Source: CAZDIO01 sp964505555
GTDB taxonomy: Bacteria > Bdellovibrionota_C > UBA2361 > SZUA-149 > CAZDIO01
Assembly: GCA_964505555.1 (NCBI GenBank)
Contig: CAZDIO010000039.1
Location: forward strand, 1 to 45,686
Reading direction: 5' to 3'
DNA length: 45,686 bases
How positions within the stretch are numbered: position 1 is the stretch's first letter; each line of letters starts with the position of its first letter. The notes beneath the pieces were generated by a model. That model worked only from the letters and a program-made list of their open reading frames with translations, did not search any database and was not told where the DNA came from. The translations under genes were made by a program, and so were the position numbers. Shown piece by piece: positions 8,827 to 17,565 of this stretch.

Positions 8827-11391
8827 GTGTCTACTGATCGGGGCATCGTTATTACGGGTGCCTTCGAGCATAATCTCCAAAATATCTCCTGCGTCATTCC
8901 ACACCATACGTTTACCGTGGTTACCGGTCCCAGCGGTTCAGGGAAATCTTCGTTAGTTTTTGAAACTCTCTATCGTGAGGCGGTGAGGCGGTATTTCTCC
9001 TCTCTGAGCGGATTTAAGGGAGATTTTGGTATTCTTCCGCAGACGAAAGTAAAACGGATCGAGGGACTTTCATTTGCATATGCAATCGGGCAGAACGTAC
9101 ATCTTCAAAGTATATCTTCCCTGGCAACACTTGCGGATCTCTATCAAGCGCTTGCGCTCTTGTTTTTTCATCTTGGAGTTCGAGTATGTCCTCGTTGTAA
9201 AATGGAGCTTCTTGAACTTACTCGGTCTCAACTTCTTGAGCGCCTGAAGATTTTTTCTGAGGAAACAAAAATCCAAGTTTTTGCTCCACTTGGAGAGGTG
9301 AAAATTGAAGACATTGAGGTGCTTAGTGAACGACTTATTCAAGAAGGGTTTACTCGGGTGAGGGTCAATGGAACTCTCTCTCGACTTGAAGAGTTTGATG
9401 TAGGTTCTTTTTCTGACAGTGTTGAGCTTGCCGTTGAAGTTTTTATAGACAGTTTTTCTCTTAAGGGGGATTTTTCAATCCGGCTCTTTGAAGCAATTGA
9501 AGTAGGACATGCAGTATCAGAGAATCTTATTCGTGTTGAGGTAGGTGAGGAAAGAGAACGGTTAGAGATATCGAAACTTCTCCGGTGCACGAACTGTGAT
9601 TTTGTCGTAGCGGCACCGACTCTGAATGCTTTTTTTTATTATCGAAAAGAAGGAGCATGTTCTGAATGTGGCGGTTTAGGAACGAGCAAGCGAGAGAGGA
9701 GCAAAAAGGGTGGAAGAGTCTGTACGATATGCTGCGGACAACGCTTGCGGCTTGAGTTCTTAGAATCTCGGCTCGGTGATATCTCGTTTGGGAACCTTTT
9801 CCAGGGAAGTGTTATTGAGGCGCTCCGTTGGGCCGAGCGCCTTACTACAAAAGGACTCATTGAGGCATGGCACCTTCGAGTTCATTTTCCGTTGGAGTTT
9901 GATAAAAAGCGAAAGGGAATGCTTGAGAACATTCTTTTTGAGCTAAAAACAAAACTTCAATACCTTCACGATATCGGTCTAGGATATTTAGAACTTTCAC
10001 GTGCGGCGACCACGCTCTCACGGGGTGAGTATCAACGTGCGCATATGGCACGTCAGCTTGGAAGTAATCTCCAGGGGGTGTGTTACCTTTTTGATGAACC
10101 AAGTATCGGTCTTCATCCTCACGATACAGAAAAATTAATCTTCTCAATCCGGAAGCTTGTGGCCGCAGGCAATACCGCGGTAGTCATTGAACATGACCCA
10201 GCGATTATCAAACAGAGTGATTATATTCTTGAACTTGGTCCTGAAAGTGGGAAGAAAGGTGGACAAATTATTTGGAGTGGAGAACCAAGAAGCTACGAAA
10301 AAGAAGAGATACAAAAAAAAGAGATGCTGAAAGAAGGCTCTTTTCTTCCACAAAAACAAGCTCAGCAACTTACAATAAAAAAGGCCGCAAAACACAACTT
10401 AAAAAAGATAGAGGTTACGATACCATTACAATCTTTGGTGGCTATTACCGGGGTGTCTGGTTCAGGAAAAACAAGTTTACTCTTTGAGGTGCTTCTTCCT
10501 GCCCTGAAGGCATATAAAAAACGCGAGCAGAGAAGAGTTGACCTTTCTCACAATGAGCTGACACGTGCGGAGCAAAACCTGTTTGGGGTTGAGGCTCTTT
10601 CGGGGTTTGAGTTGATTGGCAGTGTGGTAACGTCGCACCATTTTATTAAACCACGAGGAGGGCGGTCAATTGTGGCAACGCTTGCTGGGTTACTCAAGCC
10701 TTTGAGAGAGCTCTTTTCTAAAACGGTTGAGGCAAAGATTCGAGGATGGGATGCGCGATATTTCACCTTTCTTGGTGGTGGAAGATGCCCAGATTGTCAG
10801 GGTCGGGGTTTTGAAAAAAAGCGAATTACTTTCGGGCAGCCCGTTTCACTTGTCTGTCCCCGATGTGGGGGGAGACGGTATAGTTCTGAAATAGAGCGAG
10901 CGAAGTACAAAGGGGTTTCGATCGTAGAGGTCTTAGAGATGACCGTGGAAGAAGTGTTAGCGAAGTTTTCAAATGTCCCCAAAGTTCGTGAAATTCTACA
11001 TACCTTGTGTGAAGTAGGCCTTGGCTATCTAAGGCTATCTCAGCCTTCTTTAACCCTCTCTCGAGGAGAACTTCAGAGAGTTCGATTAGCTGCAGACCTC
11101 AATAGGGGATCTTCAAACTCTACACTCTACCTCTTTGATGAACCGAGTGAGGGACAGCACGAGAAAGAGGTGCGGCTTCTGGTAAAGCTTCTTCAAAAAC
11201 TTGTGGAGAAAGGAAATAGTGTTGTTGTCATTGAGCATAACCTGCAGCTCATAAAGAGCAGCGATTATGTCATTGATCTCGGTCCAGGCGCCGGAAAAGC
11301 GGGAGGTGAAGTTATCGCTACCGGCTTCCCGTTAGAGGTTTCAAAAAACCCAAAATCTTCTCTTTATGGATACCTAGAAAATATAGGATAA
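8827..11391 (+). CDS. Divergent UvrA paralogue (excinuclease ABC subunit A-like ATPase)
   Basis: DNA-damage-recognition type ABC ATPase with two nucleotide-binding domains. Seen: Walker A1 GPSGSGKSS near the N-terminus, a CPRC and CTNC zinc module, signature LSRGEYQR with FDEPSIGLH, Walker A2 GVSGSGKTS, the C-terminal zinc finger CPDC...CPRCGG, signature LSRGELQR with FDEPSEGQH. It is about 855 residues against about 940 for UvrA. The insertion domain that normally separates the CxxCxGLG element from the CxxCxGxRL element is cut to about 14 residues. The conserved IGRTPRSNPATY loop after the second Walker A is replaced by a FIKPRGGRS string, and both signatures have LSRGE for LSGGE. The GTG at 8827 is chosen because AAGGA sits 7 nt upstream; the frame also allows GTG 8806. 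A separate housekeeping uvrA probably exists elsewhere. Confidence 0.85.
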   Translation: MSTDRGIVITGAFEHNLQNISCVIPHHTFTVVTGPSGSGKSSLVFETLYREAVRRYFSSLSGFKGDFGILPQTKVKRIEGLSFAYAIGQNVHLQSISSLATLADLYQALALLFFHLGVRVCPRCKMELLELTRSQLLERLKIFSEETKIQVFAPLGEVKIEDIEVLSERLIQEGFTRVRVNGTLSRLEEFDVGSFSDSVELAVEVFIDSFSLKGDFSIRLFEAIEVGHAVSENLIRVEVGEERERLEISKLLRCTNCDFVVAAPTLNAFFYYRKEGACSECGGLGTSKRERSKKGGRVCTICCGQRLRLEFLESRLGDISFGNLFQGSVIEALRWAERLTTKGLIEAWHLRVHFPLEFDKKRKGMLENILFELKTKLQYLHDIGLGYLELSRAATTLSRGEYQRAHMARQLGSNLQGVCYLFDEPSIGLHPHDTEKLIFSIRKLVAAGNTAVVIEHDPAIIKQSDYILELGPESGKKGGQIIWSGEPRSYEKEEIQKKEMLKEGSFLPQKQAQQLTIKKAAKHNLKKIEVTIPLQSLVAITGVSGSGKTSLLFEVLLPALKAYKKREQRRVDLSHNELTRAEQNLFGVEALSGFELIGSVVTSHHFIKPRGGRSIVATLAGLLKPLRELFSKTVEAKIRGWDARYFTFLGGGRCPDCQGRGFEKKRITFGQPVSLVCPRCGGRRYSSEIERAKYKGVSIVEVLEMTVEEVLAKFSNVPKVREILHTLCEVGLGYLRLSQPSLTLSRGELQRVRLAADLNRGSSNSTLYLFDEPSEGQHEKEVRLLVKLLQKLVEKGNSVVVIEHNLQLIKSSDYVIDLGPGAGKAGGEVIATGFPLEVSKNPKSSLYGYLENIG

Positions 11392-11393
11392 AA

Positions 11394-11460
11394 ATGGCGG
11401 AGAGAGGATACTTGAACAAAGGTTAAAATATCTGTCCAAAATATTCACTCACGCCGCCAT
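11394..11460. other. Weak inverted repeat after the UvrA-like gene
   Basis: ATGGCGG (11394-11400) is matched by CCGCCAT (11454-11460), 7-bp arms with a 53-nt loop, beginning 3 nt after the stop codon. There is no T-run, so it is at best a weak 3-prime structure. Nothing else was recognised between 11392 and 11559. Confidence 0.25.
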
Positions 11461-11559
11461 CGGATACTACTGTCTATACCAGGGGAGTTTAAAGATACCT
11501 CTTGGCTGTTAGCTGGCCTATGATCTTAATCATGTAAGACTGAAAATGCAGAAAAAGTG

Positions 11560-11596
11560 GCGTAAGAAAGACTGGTTTTTTATGTCCCTCTTACGC
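11560..11596 (-). terminator. Hairpin downstream of the Cys/His lipoprotein gene
   Basis: GCGTAAGA (11560-11567) pairs with TCTTACGC (11589-11596). Read on the minus strand, the stem is followed by CCACTTTTTC, giving a moderate intrinsic terminator for the small lipoprotein gene. Confidence 0.5.
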
Positions 11597-11611
11597 TTTT
11601 AGGAAAAAGCT

Positions 11612-11824
11612 CTATTTCTTCTCGTCTTTAGCTTTAGCTTCTCCACAACTATGTTGAGCGTCGCAATCTTTGCTTTTATTCTCGCAATGATTACAAGAAG
11701 CGCAATGTTCTTTTTTATTCCCCTTGTCCCCACAATCATGTTTCTTGGAGTGGTGGTGATAAGCGCATCCATTGATAAGTAAAAAAGAAGCAAACAACAC
11801 GTTTGCGATAAGAGTTTTTTTCAT
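11612..11824 (-). CDS. Small Cys/His-rich lipoprotein
   Basis: Predicted 70-residue lipoprotein of unknown function. The N-terminus MKKTLIANVLFASFLLINGC is a lipoprotein signal peptide with the acylated cysteine at residue 20. The remaining 50 residues are rich in His, Cys and Lys (YHHHSKKHDCGDK, HCASCNHCENK, DCDAQHSCGE), suggesting metal binding. The ATG at 11824 is chosen because GGGAG lies 6 nt upstream; the frame is open for 13 more codons without a signal-like sequence. No homologue is recognised by eye. A periplasmic metal buffer is possible, but the sequence does not show a defined zinc or iron motif. Confidence 0.7.
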   Translation of the reverse strand: MKKTLIANVLFASFLLINGCAYHHHSKKHDCGDKGNKKEHCASCNHCENKSKDCDAQHSCGEAKAKDEKK

Positions 11825-11925
11825 GGAGTTCTCCCGTCTAAGGTTAACAATCTTCAACATCATAGCAAAGTCGGAACGCTCGGCAAGCGTAAATGACTAC
11901 CATCTCTTAAGATGTTGTGAAATTA

Positions 11926-11967
11926 TCTCAGAGTGGTGTCTTAGCGCACGTATCTTTCACTCTGAGA
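11926..11967 (-). terminator. 10-bp stem-loop downstream of a small hypothetical gene
   Basis: TCTCAGAGTG (11926-11935) is perfectly complementary to CACTCTGAGA (11958-11967), with a 22-nt loop. It lies just after the stop of the minus-strand gene ending at 11991 and is followed on that strand by TAATTTC. The weak T-run leaves its role as terminator or RNA-stabilising hairpin open. Confidence 0.45.
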
Positions 11968-11990
11968 GGACCGGGGTGGCTTGTTTCTGA

Positions 11991-12182
11991 CTACTTCTCT
12001 TTTGCAGGAAATGCATCATCCGGAATTAATCGGATGTTGTCATCTTCCACATAGGGAATGAGTAGTAAGGGAAGTCCAGGTGCTTCCACGGGGAGAAAAT
12101 CGGGACGTTGATAGAGAAAGTTACTTACCAACCATTCAAGATCCGAATCATCTGCTTCATGAGGATAAAACGGTCGTGCCAT
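11991..12182 (-). CDS. Hypothetical protein, 63 residues
   Basis: Small acidic protein of unknown function, MARPFYPHEADDSDLEWLV at its start. No signal peptide, membrane segment or known motif is seen; the sequence is rich in Pro, Asp and Glu. The ATG at 12182 has GAGGG about 7 nt upstream, which supports translation. It is followed by a 10-bp stem-loop. The 227 nt upstream of it (12183-12409) hold no recognisable feature apart from whatever promoter it uses. Confidence 0.55.
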   Translation of the reverse strand: MARPFYPHEADDSDLEWLVSNFLYQRPDFLPVEAPGLPLLLIPYVEDDNIRLIPDDAFPAKEK

Positions 12183-12409
12183 ACAAACCCTCGCTTGTTT
12201 TTGCCTGCCTTTCTCATTAGAGATCAGCTTTCAGCAAAAGAGTTCTAACCTTACTAAAAAAACCTTACCTACAGGTTAAATCGACCCGAAGAGCAAGGAA
12301 CTTTAGGGTGTTGCAGCGAAAGAGATTCAAGAGGCGATTCTAAATTCACAATCATCTTGCCACGTTAGTGAAAGAACGGGTTTATCGTTGAAGGTATCTT
12401 CGAGTTTGT

Positions 12410-13138
12410 TTATCGGGATACGAATTTAAGACCAAAATGCCCGATAGCACATGTTGAGATGTATTTGATCGCTTCTGTCACATCATCTGTTACAAAGAGA
12501 ATATCTTCCTCACCGGCTGAGATAGTTTCATCTCGTCGTAATCTTTCCTTAATGAATTGAATCAAAGGGGTCCAATATTCAACTCCAAAGAGGATGAGGG
12601 GGAAATTAGATATTTTTTTTGTTTGAATCAGTGTTGCAGTTTCAAAAATTTCATCAAGCGTTCCATAGCCCCCAGGAAATGCAATGAATGCATATGAGTA
12701 CTTAATAAGCATTAATTTTCGAACAAAGAAGTAATTAAACTCAACCCACAAATCTAAATACGGATTTGGTTTCTGTTCTGTGGGGAGTTTTATGTTACAA
12801 CCAATTGAAGTGCCACCAACATCCTTCGCGCCTCGATTCGCAGCTTCCATAATACCTGGCCCACCTCCCGTCATCACAGTAAAACCAAGTTTGGCAAGCT
12901 CCTGACCCATCTCCCGCGAATGCTTATAGTAGTGGTTCCCGTCTGCGAAACGGGCGGAACCAAATACTGTTACACATGGGCCGACAGTGTGGAATTTTCG
13001 AAAGCCGCGAATACACTCACAAAAAATTCTCAGTGCTCTAAGAAGCTCAATGTCCTTTCTTGCCGGACCTTCAAGGAATTTTCGTTCGTCCTTGCTCCGG
13101 CTCTCTTTTCCCCAAGGTGCATTTTGTAAGCTTATCAC
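12410..13138 (-). CDS. LOG-family Rossmann-fold nucleotide phosphoribohydrolase-like protein
   Basis: Member of the TIGR00730/LOG family (lysine-decarboxylase-like fold), whose characterised members cleave the N-glycosidic bond of nucleoside monophosphates. Motifs: GGGPGIMEAANRGA and PGGYGTLDEIFE, the latter corresponding to the PGGxGTxxE catalytic motif. At 242 residues with an N-terminal helical extension, it resembles the longer group found outside plants. It starts with GTG at 13138, only 3 nt after the stop of the beta-CASP gene, with a weak ribosome-binding site, so translation is probably coupled. True substrate (AMP, cytokinin precursor or other) is not readable from sequence. Confidence 0.88.
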   Translation of the reverse strand: MISLQNAPWGKESRSKDERKFLEGPARKDIELLRALRIFCECIRGFRKFHTVGPCVTVFGSARFADGNHYYKHSREMGQELAKLGFTVMTGGGPGIMEAANRGAKDVGGTSIGCNIKLPTEQKPNPYLDLWVEFNYFFVRKLMLIKYSYAFIAFPGGYGTLDEIFETATLIQTKKISNFPLILFGVEYWTPLIQFIKERLRRDETISAGEEDILFVTDDVTEAIKYISTCAIGHFGLKFVSR

Positions 13139-13141
13139 CTG

Positions 13142-14542
13142 TCAGATCTCTACGGTCTCTAAGTACTGCGCCGGGGTAGCTCGCCACTGGAAGTTGTTTC
13201 GTATCGCTTCGGAGAAGGCGGTAGCAGAGGGAGGTTCGCCATGGACAATTTTTACTTGTTGGGGGGTGCCGCGACAACTTCGTAACCAACGAAGAAGTTC
13301 GTCACGATCTCCATGAGCAGAAAATCCCGAGATGCTCTCACGATGTGCTCGGATTGAGACGTTTTTCCCAAAAATCCTTACCTCTGGAGCTCCACTTTGT
13401 ATAATCTGTCCTCGGGTTCCTTCGGCTTGGTATCCTACAAACAAAACGGTGGTGTCTTCGTTGCTCAGGGAGTGCAGCATGTGATGGAGTACCCGACCAC
13501 CAGTGATCATCCCACTTGCCGCGATAATGATTCTTGGGCCAGTGAGAGTATTGAGTCGTTTTGATTCTTCCACTGATCTACAAAAATAGGTATTTCGGGT
13601 GCGAAGTGGCAATATGCCCGAGGCAATCAGTTTCAACGCGTCATCATCGTAGTCGTTTTTGAATTCGCTATAAATAGAGGTTGCATCAACTGCCATCGGA
13701 CTATCAACATAGACCGGAAGCCCAGGAATTTTCCCCTCTCGTTCAAGCTCAGCTAAGTAATAGAGGAGAAGTTGTGTCCGACCAACCGCAAAAGCAGGAA
13801 TAATTAATGGGCCTCGACGGTGCACGGCATCTTGAATAACTCTTATAAATTCTGTTTTGATATTAACGATATCGTGAAGACGATCGCCATACGTTGATTC
13901 GCAGATGAGAAGCTCTCCAAGGTCGTGGGGCTGTGGATCGGGAAGAATCGGTGTATCATATCGCCCCACATCACCCGAAAATGTGATTCTCTTCCCATGA
14001 ATTTCAAGAGAAAGTGTTACCGCTCCAAGAATGTGACCCGCGAGGGTGGCAAAAACAGTGCATCCTGGAAGAAGCGAGAGAGGTTGAGTGCTCGGAAATG
14101 TTTTTATTTGAGAAAGAGCGCTTTCTGCATCAATTGTTGTATACAGAGGTTTTGCGGGATGGTGTCTTGAGGTGCCATGTCGATTAGCAAAATCTGCTTC
14201 TTCTTCCTGAAGGTGAGCACTATCGGGGAGAATCAACTCAAGTAGCTTCTTTGTAGCTGGAGTGCAATAAATCGGTCCCGTATAGCCGCGTTTAACAACG
14301 AGTGGCAGGTAGGCGCTGTGATCAACATGCGCGTGAGTGAGAACGATTGCTGAAAGTAGCGAGGGTTCAAAAGGTGGATTGTCCCAGTTTCGAAGACGTA
14401 ACTCCTTTTTCCCCTGAAAGAGACCACAATCGACAAGAATTTTCTTATCGTCAAACTCAACAAGATATTTAGAACCAGTAACGGTTCCTGCCGCGCCACA
14501 GAACGTTACTCGTATTGAGGGATTTGTTGAATTAATTGCCAT
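13142..14542 (-). CDS. Metallo-beta-lactamase / beta-CASP RNA-processing nuclease
   Basis: Bacterial homologue of CPSF73/YSH1-type RNA endonucleases. The metal motif is THAHVDHS (His70, His72, Asp74, His75). Later motifs are AGHILGAVTLSLE, TFSGDVGRYD, and the beta-CASP signatures ESTYGDRLH, IPAFAVGRTQLLLYYL, VDSPMAVDAT, AASGMITGGRVLHHM and FSAHGDRDELLRW. The 466 residues cover the whole catalytic fold, with no KH domain. It sits between an ALDH7 gene 16 nt upstream and the LOG gene 3 nt downstream in one apparent operon. Role in RNA turnover is inferred from characterised homologues such as Thermus TTHA0252. Confidence 0.9.
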   Translation of the reverse strand: MAINSTNPSIRVTFCGAAGTVTGSKYLVEFDDKKILVDCGLFQGKKELRLRNWDNPPFEPSLLSAIVLTHAHVDHSAYLPLVVKRGYTGPIYCTPATKKLLELILPDSAHLQEEEADFANRHGTSRHHPAKPLYTTIDAESALSQIKTFPSTQPLSLLPGCTVFATLAGHILGAVTLSLEIHGKRITFSGDVGRYDTPILPDPQPHDLGELLICESTYGDRLHDIVNIKTEFIRVIQDAVHRRGPLIIPAFAVGRTQLLLYYLAELEREGKIPGLPVYVDSPMAVDATSIYSEFKNDYDDDALKLIASGILPLRTRNTYFCRSVEESKRLNTLTGPRIIIAASGMITGGRVLHHMLHSLSNEDTTVLFVGYQAEGTRGQIIQSGAPEVRIFGKNVSIRAHRESISGFSAHGDRDELLRWLRSCRGTPQQVKIVHGEPPSATAFSEAIRNNFQWRATPAQYLETVEI

Positions 14543-14558
14543 CCGCTTGAGGGGTCAT

Positions 14559-16079
14559 TTACTCACCAAAAACAATCCCTTGTGCAAGGGGAAGATCGCT
14601 ACTCCAGTTGATAGTGGTTGTTTGTCTTCTCATGTACGCTTTCCAAGAATCAGAACCTGCTTCTCGACCCCCGCCGGTATCTTTCTCTCCCCCAAAGGCA
14701 CCACCGATCTCTGCTCCAGAAGTGCCAATGTTGACATTAGCAATCCCACAATCAGACCCCAGGTGCGAGAGAAATTGTTCAGCAGAACGAACACTGTTGG
14801 TAAATATCGCTGAACTTAAACCCTGGGGAACATCATTGTGGATGGTGAGAGCCTCATCAAGACTGTCTACAGGAATGATATAGAGAATAGGGGCGAAAGT
14901 TTCTTCTTTTACGAGTGCCATCTTTGCGTGAGCACGAACAATTGTTGGCTGCACATAGAGGGGCGAGGGAGAATCCTTAAGCACCTCTCCTCCACAGAGA
15001 ATGCTCCCACCTTCTTTAGATACTCGTTTGATCGCTTCTTGATAGGCAACAACCGCTTTTTCGCTTACGAGTGGACCCATGAGGACTCCTTTCTCTAGGG
15101 GATTTCCAATCCGCACCTGTTTGTAAGAGGCGATTAAGCGTTTCGTAAAGCTCTCTTCGATCTCCTTTTCAATGAGAATTCGACGAGTCGTCGTACAACG
15201 TTGACCAGCAGTTCCTACGGCCCCAAAGAGAACCCCACGCACCGCAAGATCGAGATTTGCATCTTTAAGAACGACAATTGCGTTATTTCCACCAAGCTCA
15301 AGAAGGGTTCTGCCGAGTCTTTTTGAAACCACTTCTCCAACGCTTCGCCCCATCGCACAAGAACCGGTTGCGCTTATTAAAGGAAAGCGGGAATCGGCGG
15401 CAAGTTTCTTCCCAAGATCGGCACCGCGGCCTGTAACAAGCGTAAAGAGTGCGGGAACGCCATGTTTTCGAGTTATTTCTTCACAGACTTTTGTTACTGC
15501 AATCGCTGTTAAGGGAGTAAGTTCAGAAGGTTTCCAAACAACTGAATTTCCACAGACGGCTGCGACCATCGCATTCCAGGCCCATACCGCAGCAGGAAAG
15601 TTAAATGCGGTGATCACACCAACATTTCCTAGAGGATGCCAGTGTTCATACATGCGGTGCTTCGGTCGCTCGGAATGCATCGTTTTTCCATAGAGTTGGC
15701 GAGAAAGTCCGACACAAAAATCAGCGATATCAATGACCTCCTGGATCTCTCCTTCCGCTTCAGGAAGAATCTTTCCCATCTCTACGGTAATTAATTTTGC
15801 AAGAGGTTCTTTGTACTTACGAAATTGGTTTGCAAGCTCGCGGATAACTTCGCCACGAACAGGCGCAGGTACCATTCGCCAACGAGTAAAATTCTCGTTG
15901 GCAGCACTTACTGCCGTTTCATATTCTGTGTCGGTGGTAAGGGAGACCCGACCTAGTGGACTTTTATCAATTGGGGAGGAGTTGGCTAAAAACTCACTTC
16001 CCTGAGAAGACCATACTCCTGAATAAGTTCCGGCATTTACTTCGCTGAGACCTAGAGATTTTAATACTTCTTTTATCAT
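14559..16079 (-). CDS. ALDH7-family aldehyde dehydrogenase (alpha-aminoadipate semialdehyde type)
   Basis: NAD(P)-dependent oxidation of alpha-aminoadipic semialdehyde / piperideine-6-carboxylate to alpha-aminoadipate in lysine catabolism. Seen: Rossmann segment ITAFNFPAAVWAWN, cofactor Lys in VVWKPSELTPLTA, ATGSCAMGRSV, the general-base glutamate in LLELGGNN, and the catalytic cysteine in AGQRCTTTRR. The ALDH7-type ending GGEKDTGGGREAGSDSWKAYMRR is clear. The 506 residues match the family length. It lies back to back with an L-lysine 6-transaminase gene, which makes the substrate assignment strong. The ATG at 16079 lacks an obvious ribosome-binding site, as does the facing lat gene. Confidence 0.92.
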   Translation of the reverse strand: MIKEVLKSLGLSEVNAGTYSGVWSSQGSEFLANSSPIDKSPLGRVSLTTDTEYETAVSAANENFTRWRMVPAPVRGEVIRELANQFRKYKEPLAKLITVEMGKILPEAEGEIQEVIDIADFCVGLSRQLYGKTMHSERPKHRMYEHWHPLGNVGVITAFNFPAAVWAWNAMVAAVCGNSVVWKPSELTPLTAIAVTKVCEEITRKHGVPALFTLVTGRGADLGKKLAADSRFPLISATGSCAMGRSVGEVVSKRLGRTLLELGGNNAIVVLKDANLDLAVRGVLFGAVGTAGQRCTTTRRILIEKEIEESFTKRLIASYKQVRIGNPLEKGVLMGPLVSEKAVVAYQEAIKRVSKEGGSILCGGEVLKDSPSPLYVQPTIVRAHAKMALVKEETFAPILYIIPVDSLDEALTIHNDVPQGLSSAIFTNSVRSAEQFLSHLGSDCGIANVNIGTSGAEIGGAFGGEKDTGGGREAGSDSWKAYMRRQTTTINWSSDLPLAQGIVFGE

Positions 16080-16239
16080 GTTTTTAAATGAAGATGTTAC
16101 GTTAGACTAACTAAGCGCCGTAATATATCAAAGAAGCCCTATTTGGTAGGGGGTGAAAGTTGCAATTGTGAATTGCACTAGCATTTTCAATCTTTGAAAG
16201 GTTAGATATCTGCAATAACAAAAAAATAGACGACCATTT
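16080..16239. promoter_or_regulatory. Divergent lysine-catabolism control region with candidate operators
   Basis: Between the ALDH7 and lat genes are two short palindromes. TGCAATT-GTG-AATTGCA occupies 16161-16177 (7-bp arms) and GTTAG-A-CTAAC occupies 16101-16111. On the minus strand TTGATA precedes TAGTCT by 16 nt and overlaps the second palindrome. A substrate-responsive regulator, such as an Lrp-type protein, is a reasonable guess but no regulator gene is adjacent. Confidence 0.4.
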
Positions 16240-17565
16240 ATGAGCACTATTACCGCAACAAACGTAACAGAATTTCTCTCTCAGCACCTCCTGACAGATA
16301 TCTTACCCTTTGTTTTCGATCTCGAACGCAGTATCGGAAACCACCTCTATGACGCTGAGCATGACCGTTTTCTTCTTGATTGTTTTAGTTTTATCGCAAG
16401 CAACCCCCTCGGATACAACCATCCAAAGATGTTTGATAAGGAGTTTGAACAAAAACTTCTTCGAGCTGCACGAATTAAACCCTCAAACTCCGATGTCTAT
16501 ACGGTGGAGATGGGTGAGTTCGTAGAAACATTTGTTGAGGTAGGTGTTCCAAAGGAATTAAAGCGACTCTTTTTTGTAGAAGGTGGAACTCTTGCGGTTG
16601 AGAATGCATTAAAAACGGCGTTTGATTGGAAAGTTCGACTCAATCAAAAACGAGGTGTCTCTGGTGAGGTAGGATCAAAGGTGATCCACTTTGAACAATC
16701 GTTTCATGGACGCTCCGGATATAGTCTTAGTCTGACAAACACGGTTGATCCTCGAAAAACAAAGTTTTTTCCAAAGTTTAATTGGCCAAGGATTAAAAAT
16801 CCAAAGACAACCTTTCCCCTCCAAGGTGCAAACTTAGAAATGGTAATAAAAGCCGAAGCAGAAAGTATCGCTCAAATTAAGTCAGCAATCGCCCAATATG
16901 GAGATGATATCGCAGCATTGATTATTGAGCCAATTCAAGGCGAAGGAGGAGATAATCATTTTCGTCCTGAATTTCACAAAGCTCTACGCACGCTTGCTGA
17001 TGAAAACGATATTATGCTCATCTATGATGAAATTCAAACGGGTGTCGGGTTGACCGGCAAGATGTGGGCGTATCAGCACTATGGGATCGTGCCGGATATA
17101 GTTTCTTTCGGGAAAAAGATGCAGGTGTGCGGAATTATGGTTGGCGATCGCATTGATCAGGTCAAAGATCATGTCTTTCAAGAGAAGTCGCGCATTAACT
17201 CTACGTGGGGTGGAAATCTTGTCGATATGGTTCGGGCAAGACAGTATCTACAAATTATAAAAGAAGAAAATCTTGTCGAGAACGCTTCTCGTATCGGGGG
17301 GATACTTCTTGAGGGGATTTCAAAGTTAGCAGCACGGTATCCAGCACTGCTTACAAACGCTCGCGGCAAAGGGTTGATGTGTGCCGTTGATGTCTCCACC
17401 GTTGAGAAACGTGGGCAGTTAATAAAGACAATTCTCGATCTCGGAGCGATCGTTCTTCCTTGTGGTGTCAATAGTTTGCGGTTACGACCTTCGCTTACCT
17501 TTAGTGAGAAAGATGTTTCGGAGTTATTGGGGATTTTTGAAGATGCCCTGAAGACGGTTCAGTAG
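16240..17565 (+). CDS. lat: L-lysine 6-transaminase
   Basis: PLP-dependent class III aminotransferase that moves the epsilon-amino group of lysine to 2-oxoglutarate, giving alpha-aminoadipic semialdehyde. Motifs: FSFIASNPLGYNHP, FVEGGTLAVENALKTAFDWK, HFEQSFHGRSGYSLSLTNT, EPIQGEGGDNHFR, DEIQTGVGLTGK and the Schiff-base lysine in SFGKKMQ, followed by STWGGNLVDMVR. These features match the Lat branch of the family rather than ornithine or GABA enzymes. The 441 residues are full length. It diverges from the ALDH7 gene, giving a two-step lysine-to-aminoadipate module. Its last 65 nt overlap the 3-prime end of the convergent hydrolase gene. Confidence 0.93.
   Translation: MSTITATNVTEFLSQHLLTDILPFVFDLERSIGNHLYDAEHDRFLLDCFSFIASNPLGYNHPKMFDKEFEQKLLRAARIKPSNSDVYTVEMGEFVETFVEVGVPKELKRLFFVEGGTLAVENALKTAFDWKVRLNQKRGVSGEVGSKVIHFEQSFHGRSGYSLSLTNTVDPRKTKFFPKFNWPRIKNPKTTFPLQGANLEMVIKAEAESIAQIKSAIAQYGDDIAALIIEPIQGEGGDNHFRPEFHKALRTLADENDIMLIYDEIQTGVGLTGKMWAYQHYGIVPDIVSFGKKMQVCGIMVGDRIDQVKDHVFQEKSRINSTWGGNLVDMVRARQYLQIIKEENLVENASRIGGILLEGISKLAARYPALLTNARGKGLMCAVDVSTVEKRGQLIKTILDLGAIVLPCGVNSLRLRPSLTFSEKDVSELLGIFEDALKTVQ

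Noticed and set aside
11394..11460. ATGGCGG/CCGCCAT as a terminator for the UvrA-like gene
   Set aside because: Long loop (53 nt) and no T-run; kept only as a weak repeat.
12987..13316. A 109-codon plus-strand frame over the LOG/beta-CASP junction
   Set aside because: Antisense to two clear genes; Arg/Ser-rich with no motif.
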